Shown in pieces: positions 45,224 through 54,532 of a stretch of DNA of 64,000 bases; positions within the stretch are counted from its first letter, which is position 1, and each line of letters begins with the position of its first letter. This DNA comes from Methylotenera_A sp031417915 (GTDB lineage: Bacteria; Pseudomonadota; Gammaproteobacteria; Burkholderiales; Methylophilaceae): NCBI GenBank assembly GCA_031417915.1, contig JANOWN010000011.1:14418-78417 (forward strand). The letters run 5' to 3'. A model generated the notes under the pieces. The model was not told the origin of the DNA. It made no database searches and worked only from the letters and a program-made list of their open reading frames with translations. The position numbers were made by a program, and so were the translations under genes.

Positions 45224-45258
45224 AAATTAAAAGGCTCGTACTACGAGCTTTTTAATTT
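45224..45258 (+). terminator. terminator of the cold-shock gene
   Basis: Stem AAATTAAAAGGCTCG with CGAGCTTTTTAATTT around a small loop, followed by T-rich sequence. Confidence 0.8.
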
Positions 45259-45269
45259 CTAAAATAATC

Positions 45270-45305
45270 GGCCTGTGACCCGCATGGATATTGGTCTGCA
45301 GAGCA
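45270..45305 (+). repeat. dispersed CGCATGGATATTGG repeat, intergenic copy (best preserved)
   Basis: Reads CCCGCATGGATATTGGTCTG followed by CAGAGCA: core and right arm in full, left arm GGCCTGTGA partly diverged. It lies between the cold-shock terminator and the icd stop. Confidence 0.8.
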
Positions 45306-45326
45306 TTATGCAGAATAAACAATTGC

Positions 45327-46565
45327 TTAAATGTGTTTGATAATTTCATCACCAAATTCTGCTGTCCCCACTTGCGTGGCGCCTTCCATTTGACCCGAAA
45401 AATCGCCCGTCACACGCTTTGAAATAATCGCTTTTTTAACACCTTTTAGCATCAAATCTGCCGCTTCCAGCCAGCCCATGTGGCGTAACATCATCTCGGC
45501 CGAGAGAATAATCGAGCTAGGATTAGCCAAATTTTTGCCAGCAATTTTCGGCGCTGTGCCGTGCGTGGCTTCAAACATCGCCACCGTGTCGCTTAAATTC
45601 GCACCTGGTGCAATGCCAATGCCGCCCACTTGCGCCGCCAGCGCGTCGCTTATGTAATCGCCGTTTAAGTTGGTGGCGCACACTACGTCGTAATCGCTTG
45701 AGTACAACAAAATTTCTTGCAAAAACGCGTCGGCGATACAATCTTTAATAACTATTCCGTTAGCCAATTTGCACCAAGGTCCGCCGTCAATTTCCACTGC
45801 GCCAAATTCCTCTTTAGCTACTTGATAGCCCCAATCTCTAAAGCCACCTTCGGTGAACTTCATGATATTGCCTTTGTGAGTGATCGTTACCGATTTACGG
45901 TTGTTATCAATGGCATATTGAATCGCCTTGCGAATGAGGCGGCTGCTTCCTTCTGGCGATATTGGCTTGATGCCAATCGCACAATTTTCGGGAAAGCGAA
46001 TTTTCTTACGCACACCCATATCGCTTAAAAATTGAATGACTTTATCGGCTTCATCGGTACCAGCCGCCCACTCAATGCCGGCGTAAATATCTTCGGTATT
46101 TTCTCTAAAAATCACCATATCGGTTTTTTCAGGATGTTTTACTGGGCTGGGCACGCCAGTAAAATATTGCACTGGACGCAAACATACATATAAATCAAGC
46201 TCTTGGCGCATCGTGACGTTGAGCGAGCGTATGCCCCCGCCGACAGGCGTCGTCAACGGACCTTTGATTGAAATCACATAGTCGCGCAGCGCCTGCATGG
46301 TCTCGGCGGGGAGCCAAGTGTTGGCATCGTACATTTTTGTGGCTTTTTCACCTGCATAAACTTCCATCCAAGCAATTTGCCGCTTGCCGCCGTAGGCCTT
46401 GTTCACAGCGGCATTCACCACTTTTTGCATGGGCGGCGTAATATCAACTCCTATGCCATCGCCCTCAATAAATGGGATAATCGGATTGTGCGGCACCTTG
46501 AGCGAGTTATCGGCGTTGACGGTGATTTTTTCGCCGCTAGTGGGTATATTTATTTTTGAAGCCAT
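45327..46565 (-). CDS. icd: NADP-dependent isocitrate dehydrogenase
   Basis: TCA-cycle enzyme making 2-oxoglutarate. 412 residues from ATG 46565, which has AGGAT just before it; the longer frame to 46646 would run into rluE. Substrate Ser in GGGIRSLNVTMRQ, IFRENTEDIYAG, KDCIADAF and the NADP-binding HGTAPKIAGK region. Divergent from rluE, as in enterobacteria. Confidence 0.95.
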   Translation of the reverse strand: MASKINIPTSGEKITVNADNSLKVPHNPIIPFIEGDGIGVDITPPMQKVVNAAVNKAYGGKRQIAWMEVYAGEKATKMYDANTWLPAETMQALRDYVISIKGPLTTPVGGGIRSLNVTMRQELDLYVCLRPVQYFTGVPSPVKHPEKTDMVIFRENTEDIYAGIEWAAGTDEADKVIQFLSDMGVRKKIRFPENCAIGIKPISPEGSSRLIRKAIQYAIDNNRKSVTITHKGNIMKFTEGGFRDWGYQVAKEEFGAVEIDGGPWCKLANGIVIKDCIADAFLQEILLYSSDYDVVCATNLNGDYISDALAAQVGGIGIAPGANLSDTVAMFEATHGTAPKIAGKNLANPSSIILSAEMMLRHMGWLEAADLMLKGVKKAIISKRVTGDFSGQMEGATQVGTAEFGDEIIKHI

Positions 46566-46578
46566 TGCATATCCTAAT

Positions 46579-47109
46579 ATGATTTTATTATTTAATAAGC
46601 CGTTTAACGTCGTGTGCCAATTTACTGCGCATGAGAAGCATCCCACGTTAAAAGACTTTATTCACATCCCCAATATCTACGCGGCTGGGCGCTTAGATAC
46701 CGATTCTGAAGGTTTGCTTATTTTAACCGATGATGGCGTATTGCAACACAAAATATGCCACCCAAAATATAAAGAAACTAAAACTTACTGGGCACAGGTA
46801 GAAGGCGCGCCTGGTGATGACGACTTAAAACCTTTGCGAATCGGCGTGGATTTAGGCGATTTTGTGACGCAACCTGCACAAGTGCGCATCATCGCACAGC
46901 CTCATGGATTATGGCTAAGAGAGCCACCGATTCGTGAACGAAAAGCGATTCCAACGACTTGGATTGAACTTAAAATTTCCGAAGGAAAAAATCGACAAGT
47001 ACGCCGTATGACGGCTAAAATAGGTTTTCCAACCTTGCGCTTAATTCGCTACGCCATTGGCAATTACAGCATCGATAATATTGAAATAGGAAGTTACAAA
47101 GCCGTATGA
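46579..47109 (+). CDS. rluE: 23S rRNA pseudouridine synthase RluE
   Basis: An RsuA-class pseudouridine synthase, 176 residues, lacking the S4 domain, as in RluE. Catalytic Asp in AGRLDTDSEGLLIL, then KxYWAxVEG-type KTYWAQVEGAP and EGKNRQVRRM. ATG 46579 lies 13 bases from the icd ATG on the other strand. Four-base overlap with the amidotransferase gene. Confidence 0.92.
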   Translation: MILLFNKPFNVVCQFTAHEKHPTLKDFIHIPNIYAAGRLDTDSEGLLILTDDGVLQHKICHPKYKETKTYWAQVEGAPGDDDLKPLRIGVDLGDFVTQPAQVRIIAQPHGLWLREPPIRERKAIPTTWIELKISEGKNRQVRRMTAKIGFPTLRLIRYAIGNYSIDNIEIGSYKAV

Positions 47110-47831
47110 CTCAACCCAATATGAAACCAGTTATTATTTTTCGCTTTCTCGCGCACGAAGGCCCAGGCTATTTGGGCGATTTTTTAAGCGCCCAAAACTT
47201 AGAATGGCTATTAATAAAAGTCGATGAAGGCGAGCCACTACCCGCATCCATATTGGCTTACAGCGGTATGGTTTTGATGGGTGGCCCGATGAGCGTAAAC
47301 GATGATTTGCCATGGATTGCGCCAATATTAGCGCTGATTCGAGAAGCAAAAGTTGCCGATATTCCTGTGCTTGGACATTGTTTGGGCGGGCAGTTAATGA
47401 GCAAAGCATTCGGTGCAGAAATTACCAAAAATCCCATTAAAGAAATCGGCTGGGGTGAAGTCACGGTCAGCAAAAATGAAACCGCCAAAAACTGGTTCGG
47501 CAGCATCGAAACCTTTAACGCATTTCACTGGCATGGGGAAACCTTTGCATTGCCAGCAGGCTCTATCCACCTGCTTGCTAGCCCATATTGCCAAAATCAA
47601 GCATGGAGTATTGGCAAGCATTTGGCCTTTCAAACCCATATAGAAATGACCGCGGAAATGGTGACAAAATGGTGCGAAGAAGGCGTGGAAGAATTAGAAA
47701 ATGCCAAAACCAGCTCTGCCGTGCAACAAGCTGATGCGATGCAACAAGAGCTGCCATTACACTGTTTTTTTCTTAACAAAGTGGCCAAGCAAATTTATAC
47801 GCAGTGGATTCAAGGCTTAAAATCTGAATAA
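47106..47831 (+). CDS. class I glutamine amidotransferase-like protein
   Basis: 241 residues of GATase1 fold resembling the glutaminase half of GMP synthase. Nucleophile Cys in GHCLGGQLM, preceded by MGGPMSVND; His in HWHGETF and a late Glu region HIEMT. Stand-alone proteins of this type act on small amines; the substrate is not known. Overlaps rluE by ATGA. An off-pattern piece at 47242-47268 resembles the dispersed repeat core (CCGCATCCATATTGG). Confidence 0.85.
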   Translation: MTQPNMKPVIIFRFLAHEGPGYLGDFLSAQNLEWLLIKVDEGEPLPASILAYSGMVLMGGPMSVNDDLPWIAPILALIREAKVADIPVLGHCLGGQLMSKAFGAEITKNPIKEIGWGEVTVSKNETAKNWFGSIETFNAFHWHGETFALPAGSIHLLASPYCQNQAWSIGKHLAFQTHIEMTAEMVTKWCEEGVEELENAKTSSAVQQADAMQQELPLHCFFLNKVAKQIYTQWIQGLKSE

Positions 47832-47877
47832 AGCTTGAATATGTTAAAATAGCGACAATTCATAAAAAGCAAATATT

Positions 47878-48963
47878 ATGTCTGGCAACACCATCGGTAC
47901 TTTATTCACGCTGACTTCGTTCGGCGAATCGCACGGCGCAGCTATTGGCGGCGTGGTAGATGGCTGCCCGCCAGGTTTAAGCTTGTGTGTAGATGATTTA
48001 CAGGTCGATTTAGATCGACGTAAACCCGGCACTTCGCGCCATGTGACGCAACGCCAAGAAGACGACGCGGTAGAGATTTTATCTGGCGTGTTTGAAGGCA
48101 AAACCACTGGCGCACCGATTGGTTTGCTCATTCGCAACACTGACCAACGCAGTCAAGATTACAGCAAAATCATGGATACCTTCCGCCCTGGTCATGCAGA
48201 TTACACTTATGCGCAAAAGTATGGCGTGCGCGATTATCGCGGCGGTGGGCGTAGTAGTGCTCGGGAAACGGCTATACGCGTGGCTGCTGGTGGCATTGCG
48301 AAAAAATGGCTGCATGAGCGTTTCGGCGTGACCGTGCGCGGTTATATGAGCCAGTTGGGCGAAATTACAATTCCATTTCAAACTTGGGATTGTGTGAATG
48401 ACAACCCATTTTTTTCACCGAATACTGGCGTGTTACCGCAGCTAGAAGCGTATTTAGATAATATCCGTGCCGAGCGCGATTCAGTCGGCGCGCGTATCAC
48501 AGTGGTAGCCGAAGGCTGCCCTGTTGGTTGGGGTGAGCCGGTGTTTGATCGATTAGACGCGGACATCGCCCACGCCATGATGAGCATCAACGCTGTAAAG
48601 GGCGTAGAAATTGGTGCAGGCTTTGCGTCAGTTAGTCAGCGTGGCAGCGTGCATTCTGATGAGATGACACCGCAAGGTTTTGTGACTAATCATGCTGGTG
48701 GAATGTTGGGAGGCATTTCTACGGGACAAGAAATTCGTGTGAATATTGCACTAAAACCTACTTCTAGTATTCCGCAGCCGCGCCGCAGTATTGATAAAGC
48801 AGGTAACGCCATTGAAATGCAAACCACAGGTCGTCATGATCCTTGTGTCGGTGTGCGCGCCACGCCAATTGCCGAGGCGATGTTGGCGCTGGTGTTGATG
48901 GATCATGCGCTGCGGCATCGTGCACAGAATGCGGACGTGGTTTCAACCATTCCTAAGATTTAA
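47878..48963 (+). CDS. aroC: chorismate synthase
   Basis: FMN-dependent last step of the shikimate route. 361 residues. FTLTSFGESHGAAIGGVVDG at the start, RSSARETA, and GGMLGGISTGQEI. Full length. Six bases before the transporter start. Confidence 0.97.
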   Translation: MSGNTIGTLFTLTSFGESHGAAIGGVVDGCPPGLSLCVDDLQVDLDRRKPGTSRHVTQRQEDDAVEILSGVFEGKTTGAPIGLLIRNTDQRSQDYSKIMDTFRPGHADYTYAQKYGVRDYRGGGRSSARETAIRVAAGGIAKKWLHERFGVTVRGYMSQLGEITIPFQTWDCVNDNPFFSPNTGVLPQLEAYLDNIRAERDSVGARITVVAEGCPVGWGEPVFDRLDADIAHAMMSINAVKGVEIGAGFASVSQRGSVHSDEMTPQGFVTNHAGGMLGGISTGQEIRVNIALKPTSSIPQPRRSIDKAGNAIEMQTTGRHDPCVGVRATPIAEAMLALVLMDHALRHRAQNADVVSTIPKI

Positions 48964-48969
48964 TTAGCT

Positions 48970-50139
48970 TTGAGCTACGCGCTTCACGCCAATCTTTCCC
49001 GCTTTTACTTCGTTTATTATTTCTTTGTAGGCGCGTTCGTGCCTTACTGGGGCTTGTATTTGCAATCCGAGAGTTTTTCGGCGGCAGATATTGGCATTCT
49101 CATGTCGCTGTTTCAAATCAGTCGTATTTTTGCACCTAACTTGTGGGGCTGGTTGGCAGATCACACCAAGCAACGCGTGGTTTGGATTAAGCTGACTGCA
49201 TTTTTAGGCTTGCTAGGCTTTGTGGCGGTATTTTGGGCGCAAGGTTTTTGGTGGCTATTTTTTGTCATGCTATCACTCAGTTTATTTACCAGCTCAACGC
49301 TGCCACTTTCAGAATCGCTTACTTTGGCGCATCTCGCCACCACCAATGGCCACTATAGCCGCATCCGCATGTGGGGCTCGCTCGGTTTTATTTTTGCTGC
49401 GGTGATTTTAGGTTTTATGATTGATATGTATGGTATCAAAAGTTTGCTGTGGTTTTTGCTTGGCGTGCAGATTGTCTTATTTAGCCTCACCTTTAAGCTG
49501 CCCGAAGCCACCATCGCGCCGCACGAAAATGACCACTTCTCGATTTGGGGTATTATAAAAAATCCTGCGGTGATTGCCTTGTTGATTGGCTGCGCGCTAA
49601 TGGTCACCGCGCATGGGGTTTTGTACAATTTTTACTCTATCTATCTGGCTGAGCACGGCTACAGCAAAGGCATGATCGGTTTGCTGTGGTCCGTTGGCGT
49701 CATCTGCGAAATTGGCATTTTTATGCTCATGCCAAAAATTATGGCGCGCTTTAGCCTGAAAAATATTCTGCTCACCAGTTTGGCGCTGGCTGTAATCCGA
49801 TTCTGCATGATAGGCGTTGCTGTTGATAACTTGGTGCTTTTATTGATTGCGCAAAGCTTGCATGCAGCCACATTTGGCAGCTTTCACGCCGCCTCGGTGG
49901 AGGTGATTACGCAGTTTTTTAACGGCCGCCATCAAGCGCGTGGTCAAGCGATATATAACAGCGTCGCCTATGGCGTGGGAGGCAGTATCGGCGGACTTGC
50001 TGGCGGCTATGCATTGCAATATTTGGGCGGACAAAATACGTTTTTATTGGCCGCAGCATTCCCGTTGTTGGGTTTTGTTGTGATAGGATTAGGCCTTAAA
50101 CTCACACAAACGCATGGTCGCTCAGGCATGTTTTCATAA
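48970..50139 (+). CDS. MFS transporter (MFS_1-like)
   Basis: A 389-residue twelve-helix membrane transporter of the phenylpropionate-permease-like group. Start codon TTG 48970. Motifs: FYFVYYFFVGAFVPYWGLYL at the N-terminus and GWLADHTKQR in the first cytoplasmic loop. It lies between aroC and the protease gene; the cargo is unknown. Confidence 0.85.
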   Translation: MSYALHANLSRFYFVYYFFVGAFVPYWGLYLQSESFSAADIGILMSLFQISRIFAPNLWGWLADHTKQRVVWIKLTAFLGLLGFVAVFWAQGFWWLFFVMLSLSLFTSSTLPLSESLTLAHLATTNGHYSRIRMWGSLGFIFAAVILGFMIDMYGIKSLLWFLLGVQIVLFSLTFKLPEATIAPHENDHFSIWGIIKNPAVIALLIGCALMVTAHGVLYNFYSIYLAEHGYSKGMIGLLWSVGVICEIGIFMLMPKIMARFSLKNILLTSLALAVIRFCMIGVAVDNLVLLLIAQSLHAATFGSFHAASVEVITQFFNGRHQARGQAIYNSVAYGVGGSIGGLAGGYALQYLGGQNTFLLAAAFPLLGFVVIGLGLKLTQTHGRSGMFS

Positions 50140-50150
50140 ATGGATAATTG

Positions 50151-50801
50151 ATGTTGAAAATTAAATGGTTAGTTCTAGCATCCGCAAGTTTATTGGCTTT
50201 GCAGGCTATGGCCGAAACACGTTTAAACGTAGTGGGTTTGTTTTCGAACAAAGCGCTGGTAACTATAAATGGCGGCGCGCCGCGCAGCTTATCGGCAGGC
50301 CAAACCGTGGATGGCGTAAAGCTCATTTCGGCCAACAGTGAAGCCGCGACTTTCATGGTGGAAGGCAAGCGCCAAACGCTCAAAATGGGGCAGGCGGCCT
50401 CGGTGGCTGGCAGCACTGATTCAGCTAATAACAATCCGGTGAGTTTGTATGCAGACTCAGCAGGCCACTTTACTGGAAATTTAACGATTAATGGCGCATC
50501 CCTGAAATACCTTGTGGATACTGGTGCGACGACCATCGCCATGAATAGCGGCGACGCAAAATTCGCGAAAATTGATTACGAAAAAGGTGAGAAAGCATTT
50601 AGCTCTACCGCCAATGGCGTGGTACCCATTTATGTAGTTAAGCTCAATACTGTGAAAATTGGCACGATTACCTTGAATAACGTGGAAGCGGCGGTGATAG
50701 AAGGCGGCTCACCAAGCGTGGTGTTGCTGGGTATGTCAGCGTTAAATCGGCTGGATATGAAACGTGATAATTCGATTATGACGTTGACTAAAAAATATTA
50801 G
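50151..50801 (+). CDS. retropepsin-like aspartic protease
   Basis: About 216 residues: signal peptide (cleavage near AMAE), a linker domain, then a single aspartic-protease domain with active-site LVDTGATTIAM and late LLGMSALNRLD. This is the bacterial clan AA family with one DTG, acting as a dimer and probably in the periplasm. ATG 50151 preferred to the TTG three bases before it. Ended by a terminator. Confidence 0.88.
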   Translation: MLKIKWLVLASASLLALQAMAETRLNVVGLFSNKALVTINGGAPRSLSAGQTVDGVKLISANSEAATFMVEGKRQTLKMGQAASVAGSTDSANNNPVSLYADSAGHFTGNLTINGASLKYLVDTGATTIAMNSGDAKFAKIDYEKGEKAFSSTANGVVPIYVVKLNTVKIGTITLNNVEAAVIEGGSPSVVLLGMSALNRLDMKRDNSIMTLTKKY

Positions 50802-50843
50802 TTAAAAAATACTAGCTTAAAAATATTAAGCAAATAATTATTT

Positions 50844-50894
50844 AAAACAAGATGCCACTGGACTAAAACATTCCAGTGCAGGACATCTTGTTTT
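50844..50894. terminator. bidirectional terminator between protease and dodecin genes
   Basis: AAAACAAGATG (50844-50854) pairs with CATCTTGTTTT (50884-50894), and CACTGGA with TCCAGTG inside, making an interrupted long hairpin with A and T flanks. Confidence 0.85.
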
Positions 50895-50919
50895 TAGCTT
50901 ATTATGCTTAAATTTTAAG

Positions 50920-51165
50920 TTATTTCTTTTTAGCTTTTGTGGTTTTTGCTGTTGCTTTTGGCACGTCTTTTAGCACAAAAGTCACCTTCAAATTCACGCG
51001 ATATTCCGTCACTTTGCCGCCCACCACTTTTACACTTTGCTCTTTTATCCACGCGCCAGTAATGTCGTGCAGCGAATCCGCAGCTTTCGACACACCTTGC
51101 ACCACGGCATCTTCAAAACTTTTTTTACTCGATGCGATAATTTCAATCACTTTTGCGACAGACAT
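50920..51165 (-). CDS. dodecin family protein
   Basis: 81 residues: VAKVIEIIASSKKSFEDAV, helix, and three strands (VKVVGGKVTEYRVNLKVTFVL). Dodecins form twelve-mer shells that store flavin or CoA. The C-terminal Lys/Thr/Ala tail (about 12 residues) is an extra tail. It stands near other small minus-strand genes of DUF2970. Confidence 0.9.
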   Translation of the reverse strand: MSVAKVIEIIASSKKSFEDAVVQGVSKAADSLHDITGAWIKEQSVKVVGGKVTEYRVNLKVTFVLKDVPKATAKTTKAKKK

Positions 51166-51201
51166 TTTTTAGCTCCTTTTGGTGAAAATTAATAAGGCAC
51201 T

Positions 51202-51441
51202 TTAGCTCATGGTTTTTACTGCAAGAATGGACAAAGCGGCTATGATTGCGGTGAACCCAATCAGCGCTAACATGCAAGCAATACCTACTTGCAAGCCAGT
51301 TAATTGTTGAAATTCACCTTCGTTAAATTGTTTTTTACGAAAACCTAAAATTCTAAAAGCCACCATCGCAATGAGTTTTAAAGTCGATGCTGGCTTTTGT
51401 GATGCGATATTTAATATTGGCTTAGATTCAGCTTGGCTCAT
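51202..51441 (-). CDS. DUF2970 membrane protein (copy 2)
   Basis: 79 residues beginning MSQAES. Central AFRILGFRKK motif, then one transmembrane helix (ACMLALIGFTAIIAALSILAV). The start at 51441 is chosen by comparison with the neighbour; the frame itself runs to 51474. Function unknown. It is the second member of a tandem pair. Confidence 0.75.
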   Translation of the reverse strand: MSQAESKPILNIASQKPASTLKLIAMVAFRILGFRKKQFNEGEFQQLTGLQVGIACMLALIGFTAIIAALSILAVKTMS

Positions 51442-51448
51442 GTAATTT

Positions 51449-51679
51449 TTATTTATTAAAATGGTGAATAACAAAATTTACAAACGTGATCATGGAAACC
51501 ACGAAAATAAAGCCGCCGATTAAGCCTGCAATCACCGCTTGTTTGAGCGTAATTTTGGCGGTGTCATCTTCGTAGCCTTTTTGCTGGCGCACGCCCAGCA
51601 TGCTCCACATCACAGCTTTAACTATTTGAAAGATTGAGGCTTTTTTTTGCGGATTTGATTCAGCTTGACTCATGTTCAT
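51449..51679 (-). CDS. DUF2970 membrane protein (copy 1)
   Basis: 76 residues. MNMSQAES, then IVKAVMWSMLGVRQQKGYEDD and one membrane helix (AGLIGGFIFVVSMITFVNFVI). AAGAGA precedes the ATG at 51679. It shares the start peptide and layout with the next gene, so the two look like an old tandem duplication. Downstream of folE2. Confidence 0.8.
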   Translation of the reverse strand: MNMSQAESNPQKKASIFQIVKAVMWSMLGVRQQKGYEDDTAKITLKQAVIAGLIGGFIFVVSMITFVNFVIHHFNK

Positions 51680-51690
51680 TCTCTTGTTTA

Positions 51691-52509
51691 TTAACGTTTG
51701 CGTTTATCGTTTTCAATCAGCGCATAAGCCGAGTGATTGTGGATGCTTTCAAAATTCTCGCTTTCCACAATGTATTTATCAATACGTTTTTCATTGTTAA
51801 GTTGCGTCGCTACGTCGCGCACCATGTCTTCTACAAATTTTGGGTTGTCGTAGGCGCGCTCGGTCACAAATTTCTCGTCAGGGCGTTTTAGCAAGCCGTA
51901 AAGCTCGCACGAAGCTTGTTTTTCCACCAGAGAAATAATGTCTTCAATCCAAATAAAATCGTTAATTAGCGCGGTCACGGTGACGTGGCTGCGTTGATTA
52001 TGTGCGCCGTAATCGGAGATTTTTTTGCTGCATGGGCAAAGGCTAGTCACAGGCACTAGCACTTTTACCGTGATGTCGAATTTGCCGTCATTAATTTCGC
52101 CGATAAACGTAACATCATAATCTAAAAGACTTTTTACGCCAGAAATCGGCGCCGCTTTGTTAATAAAATAGGGAAAGCGCATTTCCACGTAGCCAGAATT
52201 CGCTTCTAGGCGGCTCACCATTTCGCGCAAAATACTTTCAAAGCTTTCAATTGAAATCGCTCGCTCGTTGGTATTTAAAATCTCAACAAAGCGCGACATG
52301 TGCGTGCCTTTAAAGTTGTGCGGCAAGTGCACATACATATCAAACACCGCAACCGTGTTTTGCTCGCCACCCGTTTTGTCTTTAACCACTACGGGGTGAC
52401 GAATCGATTTAATGCCGACTTTATTGATGTCTAAATGACGCACATCTTGCAAGTTTTGCGTGTCTTCAATCGGGCTTTTTGCGTGATCTGGCAATATGGG
52501 CTGATTCAT
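51691..52509 (-). CDS. folE2: GTP cyclohydrolase FolE2
   Basis: First step of folate (and methanopterin-type pterin) synthesis by the metal-flexible, zinc-independent enzyme. 272 residues. HLPHNFKGTHMSRFVEIL, CPCSK metal Cys, GAHNQRSHVTV, and KFVEDMVRD near the end. Methylophilaceae need pterins for H4MPT-linked C1 oxidation, so this gene may feed that route (inference). Confidence 0.94.
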   Translation of the reverse strand: MNQPILPDHAKSPIEDTQNLQDVRHLDINKVGIKSIRHPVVVKDKTGGEQNTVAVFDMYVHLPHNFKGTHMSRFVEILNTNERAISIESFESILREMVSRLEANSGYVEMRFPYFINKAAPISGVKSLLDYDVTFIGEINDGKFDITVKVLVPVTSLCPCSKKISDYGAHNQRSHVTVTALINDFIWIEDIISLVEKQASCELYGLLKRPDEKFVTERAYDNPKFVEDMVRDVATQLNNEKRIDKYIVESENFESIHNHSAYALIENDKRKR

Positions 52510-52651
52510 TATTCGTTCCTAATTTTAAGCTGCTTGTATTAACTGTTAATTATAAAGTTTACGCTTTTAGATGCAGCTGTAAACATAATTAATATAAATT
52601 TATATAAGGAATATGGCGGTAAAAACGGCTAAATCAAGCCAAAAGCTTCAA

Positions 52652-54517
52652 TTAAATCGCTTTTAATTTGGCTTTTATTGCCTTTACAACGCCAGCACAA
52701 TCTAGACCACATTCCGCCAACATGGTTTCATGCACACCGTGTTCAATAAAAGAATCGGGCAAACCTAGGCAAAGTGTGGGATTATTTAAGTTAAGCGTTT
52801 GCATCGCCTCTAACACCGCAGCGCCTGCGCCGCCCATCAGCGCGTTTTCTTCCACAGTTACAATTAAATCGTGTGAACTGGCGAGTTGTTGAATTAAATC
52901 AACATCTAACGGTTTTATAAAACGCATATTGGCAACGCTGCAGCCCAATATCGGCGAGGCTTCCAGAGCAGGTGCTAACATACTACCAAAGGCTAAAATC
53001 GCTACTTTCTTACCTTTTTTTGCTGTGGATTTTTGAACAATTTCACCTTTGCCAATGTGCAAGCTTTCAAGGGGTCCGTTAATTTCTGTACCTGTGCCTG
53101 CGCCGCGTGGGTAGCGCACCGCGGCCACACCGTTATATTGATAACCTGTCGTTAGCATTTGCCGACATTCGTTTTCGTCACTCGGCGCCATAATCACGAT
53201 ATTAGGAATGCAGCGCAAATAGCTTAAATCGAAACTGCCCGCATGCGTTGGGCCATCTGCGCCCACTAAGCCAGCGCGGTCGATGGCGAATAACACATCT
53301 AAATTTTGCAAGGCAATATCGTGAATCAGCTGATCGTAAGCGCGCTGCAAAAACGTGCTGTAAATGGCGACGACTGGTTTGAGCCCGTCGCAGGCCAAGC
53401 CCGCCGCGAAAGTCAGCGCGTGTTGCTCGGCAATGCCCACATCAAAATAACGGCTTGGATGTTTTTCTGCGAATGCGTTTAAGCCAGAGCCATCGCACAT
53501 GGCGGGCGTGATGGCGACCAACTTTTCATCGGTATCGGCCGTATCCACCAACCAATCACTAAACACTTGTGTGTAAGTTTTTGCGCTGCTTGCACTGTGC
53601 GAAACACCGTTGTTTGGATCGAACTTGCTCACGCCGTGGTATTTATTCGGGTCATCTTCCGCGGGTTCAAAACCTTTACCTTTTTGCGTCACAACATGCA
53701 AAAATTGCATGCCTTTTAGCTCGCGGATGTTGCCTAAAGTGTCGACTAACGTGTTGATATCATGGCCATCAATCGGGCCTATGTAGTTAAAGCCGAATTC
53801 TTCAAACAGCGTTCCACCGGGTGAGACCATGCCTTTGGCGTGTTCCTCGGCGCGCTTGGCGAATTCTTTCACTGGCGGCGGCATCACATCGAGCACTTTT
53901 TTGCCGCTGCGGCGCACGCTGTCGTAAAAGCGGCCAGAAAGTAATCTAGCCAGATAATTATTCAACGCACCGACGTTGTTAGAGATGCTCATGTCGTTGT
54001 CGTTTAAAATCACCAGCAAATTGGCATCCATGCTGCCCGCATTGTTGAGCGCCTCAAACGCCATGCCAGCAGTCATCGCACCATCGCCAATAATCGCGAC
54101 GCTGCGGCGTTCTAAACCCGCTTGCTTGGCCGCAATCGCCATGCCTAGCGCGGCCGAAATTGAAGTGCTGGAGTGGCCAGTGCCAAAAGTGTCGTATTCG
54201 CTCTCGTTACGGCGAGGAAAGCCTGCAATGCCGCTAGGCTTACGCAATTTGGACATGGCTTCGCGGCGGCCTGTGAGAATTTTGTGCGGATAAGTTTGAT
54301 GGCCAACATCCCACACCAAGCGGTCATCGGGTGTATTGAACACGTAATGCAGCGCGATGGTGAGTTCGACTACGCCTAAATTGGAGGCTAAATGCCCGCC
54401 CGTTTTGGCAACACTGTCGATTAAAAACGTGCGTAATTCACCCGCCAAAACGCTAAGCTTATCTCGATTGAGCTTGCGCAAACCTTCGGGTGAGTTAATT
54501 GAATCTAGAAGTGGCAA
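52652..54517 (-). CDS. dxs: 1-deoxy-D-xylulose-5-phosphate synthase
   Basis: Thiamine-dependent first step of the MEP isoprenoid route. 621 residues: TPP motif GDGAMTAGMAFEALNN, LNDNDMSIS, catalytic FDVGIAEQHA and GPTHAGSFD. Downstream of ispA and xseB in a conserved unit, so early and later isoprenoid enzymes are co-expressed. Confidence 0.97.
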   Translation of the reverse strand: MPLLDSINSPEGLRKLNRDKLSVLAGELRTFLIDSVAKTGGHLASNLGVVELTIALHYVFNTPDDRLVWDVGHQTYPHKILTGRREAMSKLRKPSGIAGFPRRNESEYDTFGTGHSSTSISAALGMAIAAKQAGLERRSVAIIGDGAMTAGMAFEALNNAGSMDANLLVILNDNDMSISNNVGALNNYLARLLSGRFYDSVRRSGKKVLDVMPPPVKEFAKRAEEHAKGMVSPGGTLFEEFGFNYIGPIDGHDINTLVDTLGNIRELKGMQFLHVVTQKGKGFEPAEDDPNKYHGVSKFDPNNGVSHSASSAKTYTQVFSDWLVDTADTDEKLVAITPAMCDGSGLNAFAEKHPSRYFDVGIAEQHALTFAAGLACDGLKPVVAIYSTFLQRAYDQLIHDIALQNLDVLFAIDRAGLVGADGPTHAGSFDLSYLRCIPNIVIMAPSDENECRQMLTTGYQYNGVAAVRYPRGAGTGTEINGPLESLHIGKGEIVQKSTAKKGKKVAILAFGSMLAPALEASPILGCSVANMRFIKPLDVDLIQQLASSHDLIVTVEENALMGGAGAAVLEAMQTLNLNNPTLCLGLPDSFIEHGVHETMLAECGLDCAGVVKAIKAKLKAI

Positions 54518-54532
54518 AATGGAAAAATTGCC

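Noticed and set aside
47242..47268. CCGCATCCATATTGG in the glutamine amidotransferase gene as a repeat copy
   Set aside because: The central GG is replaced by CC, and the arms are poor. It may be a decayed copy, but not enough to list as one.
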